A stretch of 64,000 bases of DNA from the NCBI GenBank assembly GCA_052400665.1, contig JBQTGK010000007.1. One strand, given 5' to 3'. Shown in pieces: positions 1 through 8,398 of this stretch (position 1 is its first letter; each line of letters opens with the position of its first letter). Both the position numbers and the translations under genes were made by a program. The notes beneath the pieces are model-generated. The model was not told where the DNA came from, made no database searches, and worked only from the letters and a program-made list of their open reading frames with translations. The DNA is from JBQTGK01 sp052400665 (GTDB taxonomy: Bacteria; Bacteroidota; Bacteroidia; Bacteroidales; Marinifilaceae).

Positions 1-1
1 T

Positions 2-73
2 TTTGCTGAAGAGCAAAAGCTTAGAACAGACCTGCGTGATGCCATTAATAATACCTTAATTACTTATAAATAG
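2..73 (+). CDS. C-terminal end of an upstream gene, probably BREX pglZ/brxZ
   Basis: An open frame enters from the left edge and stops with TAG at 71-73, giving the last 23 residues (ending NNTLITYK). It is too short to assign by sequence. In type I BREX operons the gene directly before brxL is usually pglZ, and the stop lies only 18 bases before the brxL start, so co-transcription is likely. The PglZ identity rests on gene order alone. Confidence 0.45.
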   Translation, partial: FAEEQKLRTDLRDAINNTLITYK

Positions 74-91
74 ACAAACACACCGCATAAT

Positions 92-2104
92 ATGAGCACT
101 TTAAAAGAAAAAATAATCCAACATTTTGAAGGTAAGGTTGTACGCAAAGATTTAACCGCTATAGTTAAAGGAAACAACCCTGTTCCCGCTTATGTATTAG
201 AATATCTGTTAGGACAATATTGTGCCATAGATGATGAAGAAATTATTAATGCAGGTATCGAAAAAGTAAGAAGTGTTATTCGTAGTAATTATGTACATCG
301 CTCCGATGCAGAAATTGTAAAAGCAAAAATTCGTGATACGGGTAGTTACAAGATTATCGACAAAATCACTGTATCGCTGAACGATAAAGCCAACATTTAT
401 GAAGCTGAGTTTGCTAACCTTGGTTTAAAAAAAGTACCCATTGCCGATGCCATGGTAATGGAAAATCAAAAGCTTTTAAGTGGTGGCGGTGTTTGGTGCA
501 TTTTAAGTATGGGGTATTCTCATGCAGAAGAAACTTCAATACGTTGGATAATTGTTGATTTAAAACCTATTCAGGTATCAAATGTTAGCCTGGATGAATA
601 TGTGCAAGCTCGTAAATCTTTTACTACAGATGAATGGTTGGATGTAATGATGCACAGCATCGGATTAAATCCGGAATACTTTAGCCGTAGGGATAAATTT
701 ATTCAGCTTTCACGATTGATAACACATGTCGAGAACAACTACAACTTTATAGAACTGGGCCCAAAAGGCACAGGTAAATCGCACATCTTTTCAGAACTTT
801 CCCCACATGGTGTATTGGTATCTGGTGGTGATGTATCCAAAGCCCGTTTGTTTGTAAATAACACAGGCAACAAAATTGGCTTGGTAGGTTATTGGGATGT
901 AATAGCGTTAGATGAGTTCGAACAGGAAAAAGGCGGTAAACGAACCGACGGAGATTTGGTGAAAATCATGCAAAATTACATGGCGAACCAATCTTTCAAT
1001 CGTGGAAAAGAAACCTATCAGGCAACAGCATCTTTGGCATTTGTAGGCAATACTAAACGCACAGTGCCATACATGCTCAAAAATTCACATCTATTCGAAT
1101 CAATTCCTGAAGGGTATATCAAAGGTGCATTCTTAGATAGAATGCACATGTACATACCAGGTTGGGAAGTAAGAATTTTAAAATCTTCTACTTTTTCTAA
1201 TGAGTATGGCTTTATTGTAGATTATTTGGCTGAGCTATTGCGAGAGCTTCGTAAGTTTGATTATTCGGGTTTACTAGATGACAAAGTTTCATTTGATGGT
1301 TCGTTAACCACAAGGGATAAAACCGCTATCCGTAAATCTTTTTCAGGATTAGTAAAGATAATTTACCCGCACAAAGAATTAACTGAAGCTGAATTACTGG
1401 AACTATTAGATTTTTGTGTGGAAGGTAGAAAACGTGTAAAAGATCAATTGTACATCATAGATGAAACATTCAGAACTGAACCCGTTGACTTTACATATAC
1501 ACTGATTTCAAGTGGGAAACAGTATAGCCCTGAAACATTAGAAAATTTGAACTATAAGGCTGCTGTTCAAGTACAAAAAGAACATCAGGAAGAGGAAAAT
1601 CCAACAGAGACTAAAAACACTGCTAAGGTAAAATTAGAGCCCCATCAAGTAATTTTAAAAGACAATCAGACAGGTATTTCTTACAAAAAACTTTTTGCTG
1701 ATTACCTAAGAGATACAAATTGCATTACCATCCAGGATCCATACATCCGACTCCCTTACCAATTTAAAAATTTGTTGGAGTTTTGTGTAATGCTCGGGAA
1801 TACAAAATCACCTGAACAGGAAATTAACCTTGAAGTGGTTACTTGGAACGATGAAGAACACATAGCTGAGTCAATAGCCAATTTCGAGGAAATACAATCT
1901 AGCTTAATCGACCTTGGTATACATCTTACCTATCGTATAGAAAAACATCACGATAGATTTATCGCAGCAGATAATGGTTGGAAAATATCATTAGGAAGAG
2001 GTCTGGATATCTTTGAAAAAATCGAAGGTCGCTTTAATGTCGCCGATCTCGACCAAAACAGACGCAAATGCAAGGCTTGTGAGTTAACTTATTTGAGAAT
2101 ATAA
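92..2104 (+). CDS. brxL: BrxL, BREX anti-phage AAA+ protein with MITD1-like C-terminal domain
   Basis: This 670-residue protein matches the BrxL family of BREX phage-defence systems, large DNA-binding AAA+ rings. Residues 1-200 are the BrxL-specific N-terminal region. Walker A is GPKGTGKS at about 223-230 and Walker B VIALDEFE at about 270-277. Canonical type I BrxL ends in a Lon-like protease domain, but no Ser-Lys protease signature (SAG-type motif) is visible here. Instead residues of about 525-670 resemble the C-terminal PLD-like domain of eukaryotic MITD1: NGWKISLGRGLDIFEK near the end is very close to the human motif NGWMIKIGRGLDYF. The gene follows its upstream neighbour by 18 bases and is followed 30 bases later by an insertion sequence. 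The reading frame ends naturally, so the IS does not appear to truncate it. BrxL identity is strong; the domain swap is my reading of the motif. Confidence 0.9.
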   Translation: MSTLKEKIIQHFEGKVVRKDLTAIVKGNNPVPAYVLEYLLGQYCAIDDEEIINAGIEKVRSVIRSNYVHRSDAEIVKAKIRDTGSYKIIDKITVSLNDKANIYEAEFANLGLKKVPIADAMVMENQKLLSGGGVWCILSMGYSHAEETSIRWIIVDLKPIQVSNVSLDEYVQARKSFTTDEWLDVMMHSIGLNPEYFSRRDKFIQLSRLITHVENNYNFIELGPKGTGKSHIFSELSPHGVLVSGGDVSKARLFVNNTGNKIGLVGYWDVIALDEFEQEKGGKRTDGDLVKIMQNYMANQSFNRGKETYQATASLAFVGNTKRTVPYMLKNSHLFESIPEGYIKGAFLDRMHMYIPGWEVRILKSSTFSNEYGFIVDYLAELLRELRKFDYSGLLDDKVSFDGSLTTRDKTAIRKSFSGLVKIIYPHKELTEAELLELLDFCVEGRKRVKDQLYIIDETFRTEPVDFTYTLISSGKQYSPETLENLNYKAAVQVQKEHQEEENPTETKNTAKVKLEPHQVILKDNQTGISYKKLFADYLRDTNCITIQDPYIRLPYQFKNLLEFCVMLGNTKSPEQEINLEVVTWNDEEHIAESIANFEEIQSSLIDLGIHLTYRIEKHHDRFIAADNGWKISLGRGLDIFEKIEGRFNVADLDQNRRKCKACELTYLRI

Positions 2105-2184
2105 CATATTGGAAATTTGCAATTCAAATTAATCCCCGCTGGTACGCGATTCCTACCTAGATTCCGCAAGTCTTGCTAAAAATA

Positions 2185-2219
2185 AGCTGTAAAACTTTAT
2201 TGAATAGAGTTTTACAGCT
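2185..2219 (+). repeat. Perfect 12-bp-arm hairpin at the 5' end of the IS
   Basis: AGCTGTAAAACT (2185-2196) and AGTTTTACAGCT (2208-2219) are perfect reverse complements around an 11-nt loop. It lies between the left terminal repeat and the transposase start. Many insertion sequences carry such a hairpin to sequester the transposase start region when transcription enters from outside, here from the BREX operon; that role is inference. Confidence 0.6.
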
Positions 2220-2262
2220 ACAGTATTTTCACCTAAATTGGTGTTGCTTACAAAATACCGAT

Positions 2263-3561
2263 ATGAAGATACTAAATAGCCCGACGGTTTCGTCATTTGG
2301 AGGATTAAACTTTGTCATTGAAGAGGTGATAAAATTAAAAATCGATGAATTATTAAAAGGAAATATGCCGATATTACCTAAACAATCTACTTATAACTGG
2401 TTTGATATAATTATGTCATACTGGTCAGTCTTTTTTTGCGGAGGCGATTGTGCAGAAGACTTGTCAATTAATTTGAAGGATGGACTTAAAAACAATCCAT
2501 TCATAAAAATTCCTAGTCCTGACAGAGTTTTGAATAGACTAAAGTCATTATCTGTACCAGCGAAATATTTCACAACTCAAAGAGGAAACAAAGAGCATCA
2601 TTTTTCAGTAGCAGAACAATTAAATCGCATCAACCTTAAAATGTTATCATCATTACCTGGTTTTGAAAAAGATAATGTAGTTCTTGATTATGACAACACA
2701 ATAATATTCTCCGAAAAAGCAGATTCAGAACGTACTTATAAAAAAGAAAACGGATACAATCCGGGAGTTGGTTTGATAGGTCACCATGTGGTTTACGTTG
2801 AAAATAGAAATGGAAAAAGTAATGCCCATATTTTGCAACATGAAACCATTGATCGAATGGCTGCCTTATTAAATGAAGCGGAGATTAAAATTGATGCCAT
2901 AAGAGCGGATTCAGCTTCATATACTTATGATATCATAAAATCTATGGAAAGAGTCGCAAAACGAATTTTCGTCAGAGCTAGAATGACAGCTGGTGTTGAA
3001 AAGGCAATCTCTAAAATTCAGAATTGGGAAGAGGTAGTCATTGGTGATGATATATTGCATAGGAGTTCGATTACTTTTACCCCATTTTTGCGCAAAGCAA
3101 GAGAAGATAAGAGCACCAAAACTTCTCTTCAAGAATATCGAATTGTGGTAACCAAAGAGGCTCGAAGAGACGGACAGTTGAACATGTTTACCGGAGAAGC
3201 ATGCAACTACAGTATAATAATGACCAATGACTTTGAACTAAGCAATGATGAAGTTGTTTTTTTCTATAATGCCAGGGGAGCAAGTGAAAGAGAGTTTGAT
3301 ATATTAAAGAATGATTTTGGCTGGAATAGAATGCCATTTTCAAAACTGGAACAGAATACTGTATTTCTTATAATTACAGCAATGTGCAAGAACTTATATG
3401 TGCATATGATTGAAAAATTTTCCAGACTTACCAATGTTTTGTCCCCTAGTTTTAGAATCAAGAAATTCATCTTTCGTTTTATATGTATACCCGCAAAATG
3501 GGTATATTCTGGCAGAATAAGAAGGTTAAGACTGTACGGATCAATTGCATTTAAAACTTAA
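2263..3561 (+). CDS. IS1380-family DDE transposase
   Basis: This gene encodes about 432 residues, the usual length for IS1380-family cut-and-paste transposases. The open frame begins further upstream at 2173, but ATG 2263 (MKILNSPTVSSFGG) gives the typical family N-terminus and falls after the hairpin. The first catalytic Asp is likely in VVLDYDNT, the second in IRADSASY (IDAIRADSAS), and the Glu in the C-terminal third near GASEREFDILKNDFGW, matching the DDE_Tnp_1 pattern of this family. No internal stop or frameshift is seen, so the enzyme may be active even though the IS ends look imperfect. Confidence 0.9.
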   Translation: MKILNSPTVSSFGGLNFVIEEVIKLKIDELLKGNMPILPKQSTYNWFDIIMSYWSVFFCGGDCAEDLSINLKDGLKNNPFIKIPSPDRVLNRLKSLSVPAKYFTTQRGNKEHHFSVAEQLNRINLKMLSSLPGFEKDNVVLDYDNTIIFSEKADSERTYKKENGYNPGVGLIGHHVVYVENRNGKSNAHILQHETIDRMAALLNEAEIKIDAIRADSASYTYDIIKSMERVAKRIFVRARMTAGVEKAISKIQNWEEVVIGDDILHRSSITFTPFLRKAREDKSTKTSLQEYRIVVTKEARRDGQLNMFTGEACNYSIIMTNDFELSNDEVVFFYNARGASEREFDILKNDFGWNRMPFSKLEQNTVFLIITAMCKNLYVHMIEKFSRLTNVLSPSFRIKKFIFRFICIPAKWVYSGRIRRLRLYGSIAFKT

Positions 3562-3800
3562 AACGGTTATAAAGAAACAGAACAAATTTTTAAGAGTCCA
3601 GATTAATAAGTCATACTTAAATGGAACACTATGCTATCAACTTTAGATAAATGTCCTAATATGCAATTGTCAGGTACAGTTTCGTTGTGTAAGAACAAAA
3701 TCATACTAGGATTATTAAAAAAATTACGATGATTTCCTGAAAATCCAAGTGTGGTAATTAGACATGCGGATTTTAGGTTCCTATCGCGTTCCTATACAGG

Positions 3801-4118
3801 ATATAGGATTCATAGGAAACATCAGATTTCCAAAAATAAACCCCAAACCTTGAGATTCTCACTTCTAGTGAGGCTCTCAATAAAAATCAGCATACCCTTT
3901 ATCGCAATCATCCCAAAAAAATTACCAAGCCTAGTCAAAGCTCAAATCCCCCATTTCCTACATTTCCCCTATCCTACACTTCATTTAACCCAGCATAACT
4001 AACTCATTATCTGACACAATTAACAACAATTATTTTGCAGCAATATAAATTTTTGTTAAATTAAGTTTTCTAACTGACAGAATTTTCTGCCATTGTTTAA
4101 TTCACACAACAGAAAGCT
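3801..4118. other. Intergenic region upstream of the Argonaute gene
   Basis: About 320 bp between the IS right end and the Argonaute start. A short open frame crosses it (3751-4002) but is low-complexity and overlaps the IS terminus, so I do not count it. The palindrome CAGAATTTTCTG (4078-4089) lies 30 bases upstream of the Argonaute ATG and could be part of its promoter or operator. Nothing else is recognised. Confidence 0.4.
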
Positions 4119-6194
4119 ATGCAAGAACAAAATCTATTTTTCAACACCTTAACCTTCGATTTTCCTTCAGAAAAACAAACATTCTACTTCTCAAAAGATG
4201 ACATTGGAGAAGGTCATAAAATCTACAAATCTTTATTTCCCGATAATATAGATTCAATATTCCCAGGACTTAGCAACAGTGACACAGAAGCCATATTTAC
4301 AACCTTTACCGGTAAAGTAGATAAATTTCTGCCTTTAAGCATAGATCTCGAAAAAGAAAATCCTGATTTGATCAAACGATACTACAATCGTCAAATCAAC
4401 TATTACTTTAGCAAAGTAATCGATCAAATTGTTAAAGTTGGATTCATAAAAGAAAATCAGGTGTGGGTACACGATCCCAGGCAATCTACATCTGAATTTA
4501 AGATATATAAGAAATTCTCACTTAAAGTTCAGTTAAAAACCCTTAGTAAATACCCCGAATTATTAGTTTCATACGATGGAATCTCTAAAGTACTTAAGAA
4601 ATCTGTTGCCGAGATAATTCAAGGGATATCTCCGACTTGTTTAAATTGGGTAGTGCACAACAATAAACTCGAAAAATGGGCTTGGCAAAACTCCGAAGAC
4701 AATCCTGATTACAACACCTACTTCCCTGTCTTAAACAAAAAACTGCAGTCTGCATTGAACCTTCCTCCAAAAACTCCCGATCGAGGAAATCGATACCCTA
4801 AATACCTAAGTAACATTCAAGATTTCTACAATCAGTACTTAGACACTACAGATTTTAAAAAAATAATCCCACTTCACGATGAAGGTTTCTTAAATGTAAG
4901 TTCAGCTCGCATAAATACAACAACCAAAGAAAGCAATCTATTGGTTTTTGGTAAGAATCAATTAGGCCAAAATTACACAGGAATCACACCAAAATATGAC
5001 CTTAAAAAATTTAAACCATACAAGGCTAGTCCATACAAAAAAGTTCATCTCTTCTTTATTATGCACAAAGAAGCCATTCCACAAGCTTTTGCCTTAAATA
5101 AAATTTTTACAAGTGGATTAAAATGGTTTAAGGGATTGCAACAATATGCCAATATCTTATTTCATATTGAGAAAAATTTCAGTATCACATTCATAGACAA
5201 AGAAAATCCGATTCCTGAAATAGAAAAAACACTTTCAGATCGAGACCTAAATCCTGATGTCAAATACATCGCCATTTACATCACACCATATAGCAAATAT
5301 GACAGCAACAAAGAACATCGGGAAATATACTATCAGGTAAAAGAGCTGCTTTTAAAAAGAAACATCACCTCTCAAGCCATCGATCCAGATAAAATGATCG
5401 CTCAGGGCGACGATTGGGTCTACAGCCTACCAAACATTGCCGTCGCTATCTTAGCAAAGCTAGATGGTATTCCCTGGCGTTTAAACACTCCTGTTAAAAA
5501 TGAGTTAATCATTGGTATCGGAGCATTCAAGCATATCGAAGAAAATATTCAATACATTGGCAGTGCCTTTAGCTTTAGCAACGATGGCAAATTCAACAGC
5601 TTCGAATATTTCATGAAAGATGAAATCGAACTTTTAGCGGGGAAAATTTCAAAATCTGTTCGCGATTATGCAACCATCAACAACAAGCCCGATCGATTAA
5701 TCATTCACTTTTACAAAAGCATGAGTGAACGGGAAATTGTGCACATACAAAATGCTCTAAACGAAATGGATTTGTCCATTCCTGTTTTTATCATATCCAT
5801 CAACAAAACAGAATCAAAAGACATCATTGCATTCGATAAGAATTGGAGTCAACTAATGCCTGCAAGTGGTACTTTCATCAATATAGGCAGAAATAAATAC
5901 TTACTCTTCAACAACACACGCTATCCCGAAGCAAAACATAATAGTGCCGATGGATACCCATTTCCAATAAAACTAAGCTTCGATTGCACCGATAAAGAAC
6001 AACTAAAAGATGCTAAAGTTATCCGACAACTCATCGATCAAGTGTATCAGTTCAGCCGTATGTATTGGAAATCTGTGCGTCAGCAAAACCTACCTGTAAC
6101 CATCAAATATCCCGAAATGATTGCCAAAATTGCTCCCCATTTCGTTGACGAAGACATTCCTGTTTACGGAAAAGATAATCTATGGTTTTTATAA
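4119..6194 (+). CDS. Long prokaryotic Argonaute (pAgo), PIWI catalytic residues apparently missing
   Basis: This 691-residue protein has the layout and length of long prokaryotic Argonautes, nucleic-acid-guided defence proteins. Residues about 1-150 are N/L1, about 150-290 a reduced PAZ-like/L2 region, about 310-455 MID and about 460-691 PIWI. The MID guide-5'-phosphate pocket is recognisable as Y404/Y405 with K408 (YYQVKELL), Q419 (ITSQ) and K447 in AILAKLDGIPW, the last a hallmark of the family. The C-terminal helix region QVYQFSRMYWKS and PVTIKYPEMIAKI is also typical. In PIWI, the first catalytic Asp of DEDX, expected in a GIDVS-like strand, is replaced by Gly468 (IIGIGAFK), and the third, expected in a RDG-like strand, by HFYKSMSE (530-537). 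This predicts a guide-binding but non-slicing protein, as in the long-B clade. A short gene follows 17 bp downstream. Family assignment is firm; inactivity is inferred. Confidence 0.88.
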   Translation: MQEQNLFFNTLTFDFPSEKQTFYFSKDDIGEGHKIYKSLFPDNIDSIFPGLSNSDTEAIFTTFTGKVDKFLPLSIDLEKENPDLIKRYYNRQINYYFSKVIDQIVKVGFIKENQVWVHDPRQSTSEFKIYKKFSLKVQLKTLSKYPELLVSYDGISKVLKKSVAEIIQGISPTCLNWVVHNNKLEKWAWQNSEDNPDYNTYFPVLNKKLQSALNLPPKTPDRGNRYPKYLSNIQDFYNQYLDTTDFKKIIPLHDEGFLNVSSARINTTTKESNLLVFGKNQLGQNYTGITPKYDLKKFKPYKASPYKKVHLFFIMHKEAIPQAFALNKIFTSGLKWFKGLQQYANILFHIEKNFSITFIDKENPIPEIEKTLSDRDLNPDVKYIAIYITPYSKYDSNKEHREIYYQVKELLLKRNITSQAIDPDKMIAQGDDWVYSLPNIAVAILAKLDGIPWRLNTPVKNELIIGIGAFKHIEENIQYIGSAFSFSNDGKFNSFEYFMKDEIELLAGKISKSVRDYATINNKPDRLIIHFYKSMSEREIVHIQNALNEMDLSIPVFIISINKTESKDIIAFDKNWSQLMPASGTFINIGRNKYLLFNNTRYPEAKHNSADGYPFPIKLSFDCTDKEQLKDAKVIRQLIDQVYQFSRMYWKSVRQQNLPVTIKYPEMIAKIAPHFVDEDIPVYGKDNLWFL

Positions 6195-6211
6195 ATTGAA
6201 ATTGCAGAAAA

Positions 6212-6654
6212 ATGATACTAGAAGCCAAAAATACACATCAGGTTGAGCTATTAAAAACAAGTAAAATAGCCAGTAAATTATATGCAAAACACATTAATAC
6301 AGAACTATATAAAAAAATTGTCGAATCTTTAGATCAAGATCATCCTGATTGGCGCAAAAACAGTCAACTGGGTAGATGTGCACCTCACCTGATCAATTTC
6401 GTGATCAGGTTTTGCAGCAGGATGGAATAGATCCATCCCATAAAAATTGGCAGAAAGACATAAAAAATATAATTAATTTCGATTATGATCTTTGTTATTC
6501 TGCTAATGTTTTGTTCTACAAACAAGACATTCATGATTTATTTGATGACTACTTAGAAAATTGTACAAAAAAAGAATTCCTATCTCTTGATATGAACGAA
6601 TTCATGAAAAATTCCTCAAACAAATTAAATAACAAAATCTACTGGCCCTATTAA
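6212..6654 (+). pseudogene. Small Argonaute-linked gene, split by a frameshift
   Basis: Two overlapping frames on the same strand, 6212-6430 (72 residues) and the frame running to 6654, join into one protein of about 147 residues if a -1 shift is applied near 6376-6410. The first part begins MILEAKNTHQVELLKTSKIA and the second ends KLNNKIYWPY; both have ordinary coding composition. The shift falls at a perfect 9-bp-arm hairpin (6387-6410), and a TAG in the second frame at 6373-6375 limits where the shift could occur. It starts 17 bp after the Argonaute stop, so it was probably co-transcribed and may encode the partner of that protein. I do not recognise a domain. Alternatives are a programmed frameshift or two short proteins. 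Confidence 0.55.
6387..6410 (+). repeat. Perfect hairpin at the frameshift point
   Basis: ACCTGATCA (6387-6395) and TGATCAGGT (6402-6410) are perfect reverse complements around the loop ATTTCG. The palindrome is in-frame coding sequence (PDQFRDQ) in the downstream frame. It lies just where the two frames of the Argonaute-linked small gene overlap. Confidence 0.7.
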
Positions 6655-6697
6655 ATCAACTTGGAGTAACAATCTTATTCGAAAGCTAAATTACAAA

Positions 6698-6735
6698 ACA
6701 GCTTACTCATTTAACCGATGAATAAGCTGTATAGA
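6698..6735 (+). terminator. Probable terminator after the Argonaute operon
   Basis: ACAGCTTA (6698-6705) pairs with TAAGCTGT (6723-6730), with a further TCAT/ATGA inner stem, and is followed by an AT-rich tail. It lies 44 bp after the small gene and before the convergent lipoprotein gene, so it probably ends the Argonaute transcript. Confidence 0.5.
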
Positions 6736-6800
6736 TTTTATATGATATGAACTAATAAAGTTACTCTCACATTTGCTCATATAAAGGAATGAATAATCCG

Positions 6801-8177
6801 CTATAAACTAAGGGCAAGGCGTAAGCCTAAAGCATTCCCCTTTTCACTCGGATCGAAGGGAGCGCGATTAGCAACATGACAGTAGCCACCGGCTGCGTGC
6901 CAACCGCCACCCCGACTAACACGGGAAGAGCCAGATGTAGGACCTGTAGGGTTAGTTACTGCATCACTTCCATAACTTTCATAATACCAGTCAGAACACC
7001 ACTCGTACACATTACCACTCATATCGTAAATTCCCAATTCATTAGCTTGTTTTGTACCAATATCATGAGTTTTGCCGTCTGAGTTGTTATCATACCAAGC
7101 CACATCCTCCACAGTATTACTACCTGCATAGCTATTATCATTTGATGAATTACCTCCTCGAGCAGCAAATTCCCATTCAGCTTCGGTTGGTAATCGGTAC
7201 TCTAGCCCTGTTTGTTCGTTTAATTTGGAAATAAAAGTTTGAATAGTATTCCAGCTGACTCGTTCAACAGGCAAGTTATCACCCTTATGGTACGAAGGAT
7301 TACTACCCATTACACTCTCCCACTGAGCTTGAGTCACCTCATATTTTCCAATCTCGAAACTGCTGATCGTAACTGTATGTATGGGCTGTTCATCACTGTC
7401 GCCATAGTTAAATCCCATTTGAAAGGTGCCGCCTTGTACGGTTATCATTTCAATATCAGTTGAGGGACTAGAATTAGCTGATGTAGTAAAACTAAATACA
7501 GAGCTAGATGAACTTGCTCCTTTGGTATCTTTAGCAATAACTTTCCAATAATAATTCTTCGAATATTCTAAACCTTCAGGTTTGTAGTTTAGCGTGTTTA
7601 CATCTGATGCTATTAATTCATTTTCTGACAAATTATCAGATTCACCTAAATAAACAGTGTAAGTAATTTTATCTCCATCGGCATCGGTACTTTCCTCCCA
7701 TATTAAACTTAAATCAAGTGCCACATCTGTTGACTTATCTGTTGGCAATGTTAAAATAGGAACAGTTGGTACTGTGTTGGACTTATCCTTTGTTGTAAAA
7801 GAAAATATCGTGCTTGAACTTTCCAAGTCATTTTCATCTTTTGCAACTACTTTCCAATAATAACTTGTAAAATATTCCAATTCATTCAATTCACACGAAG
7901 TTGTTTTAAGATCTGCAGCAATTAATTTATCCTCAAGCTCAGTTTCTATTTCTGATAAGTAAACATCATAAAATATATCATCACTATCAAGATCGGTACT
8001 TTCTGCCCAATCCAAAGAGAGACTAAGATCCAGCTCAGTAGCATTATCAGCAGGATATATTAATTCTGCTGAAGATGGAGGTGTATTTTTCACATCCACA
8101 TCTTCATCTTTACTACAATTGGTAAAATTTAAGGTACTCCCCAATAGAAGTATCACAAGAACTAATTTGATTTTCAT
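6801..8177 (-). CDS. Lipoprotein with two fibronectin-III-like domains and a SUMF1/FGE-type domain
   Basis: This gene encodes a cell-surface lipoprotein of about 458 residues. I prefer the ATG at 8177 (MKIKLVLVILLLG), which gives a clean signal peptide ending in the lipobox-like sequence NFTNC; the frame is open three codons further. Two consecutive beta-sandwich repeats follow, each with the pattern Y-x-V-Y-L plus YYWKVVAKD/YYWKVIAKD typical of FN3-like modules. The C-terminal 220 residues are a formylglycine-generating-enzyme/sulfatase-modifying (SUMF1) fold: GGTFQMG, YEVTQAQWE, YRLPTEAEWEFAARGG, GNVYEWCSDWY and RGGGWHAAGG. Only one Cys lies near the active-site position, so a binding role rather than catalysis is likely. 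It is separated by 213 bp from the upstream minus-strand operon. Confidence 0.85.
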   Translation of the reverse strand: MKIKLVLVILLLGSTLNFTNCSKDEDVDVKNTPPSSAELIYPADNATELDLSLSLDWAESTDLDSDDIFYDVYLSEIETELEDKLIAADLKTTSCELNELEYFTSYYWKVVAKDENDLESSSTIFSFTTKDKSNTVPTVPILTLPTDKSTDVALDLSLIWEESTDADGDKITYTVYLGESDNLSENELIASDVNTLNYKPEGLEYSKNYYWKVIAKDTKGASSSSSVFSFTTSANSSPSTDIEMITVQGGTFQMGFNYGDSDEQPIHTVTISSFEIGKYEVTQAQWESVMGSNPSYHKGDNLPVERVSWNTIQTFISKLNEQTGLEYRLPTEAEWEFAARGGNSSNDNSYAGSNTVEDVAWYDNNSDGKTHDIGTKQANELGIYDMSGNVYEWCSDWYYESYGSDAVTNPTGPTSGSSRVSRGGGWHAAGGYCHVANRAPFDPSEKGNALGLRLALSL

Positions 8178-8398
8178 AACTTCCATTTTAAATTTTATTA
8201 ATAAATATACCTTTACCTAATACATTCTGATACTCTATATGTAAAATTTCTTGCAATTCTCCTTGACCATACCTAAACTCTGGATGGATCTCATCTGAGG
8301 TATAACAAATTCTAGTATATATTTCATATATTAATTTACAGTATTTCACATTGTTATATTCAATTAGACACTAACTCAAAATGTATTTATAATTATAT

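Larger units (their letters stand above)
2134..3800 (+). mobile_element. IS1380-family insertion sequence with imperfect terminal inverted repeats
   Basis: A complete transposase gene is bracketed by imperfect inverted repeats: about 2134-2170 on the left (containing GGTACGCGAT, ACCTA and TCCGCA) and about 3764-3800 on the right, whose reverse complement reads GGAACGCGAT, ACCTA, TCCGCA in the same order. The outer ends are divergent and I see no clear target duplication, so exact borders are uncertain by several bases and the element may be ageing. It sits between brxL and the Argonaute gene and separates two defence modules. The roughly 240-bp 3' tail after the transposase carries no convincing gene. 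Confidence 0.7.

Noticed and set aside
3751..4002. 83-residue open frame before the Argonaute gene
   Set aside because: It overlaps the IS right end and is rich in Pro/His/Leu without recognisable pattern.
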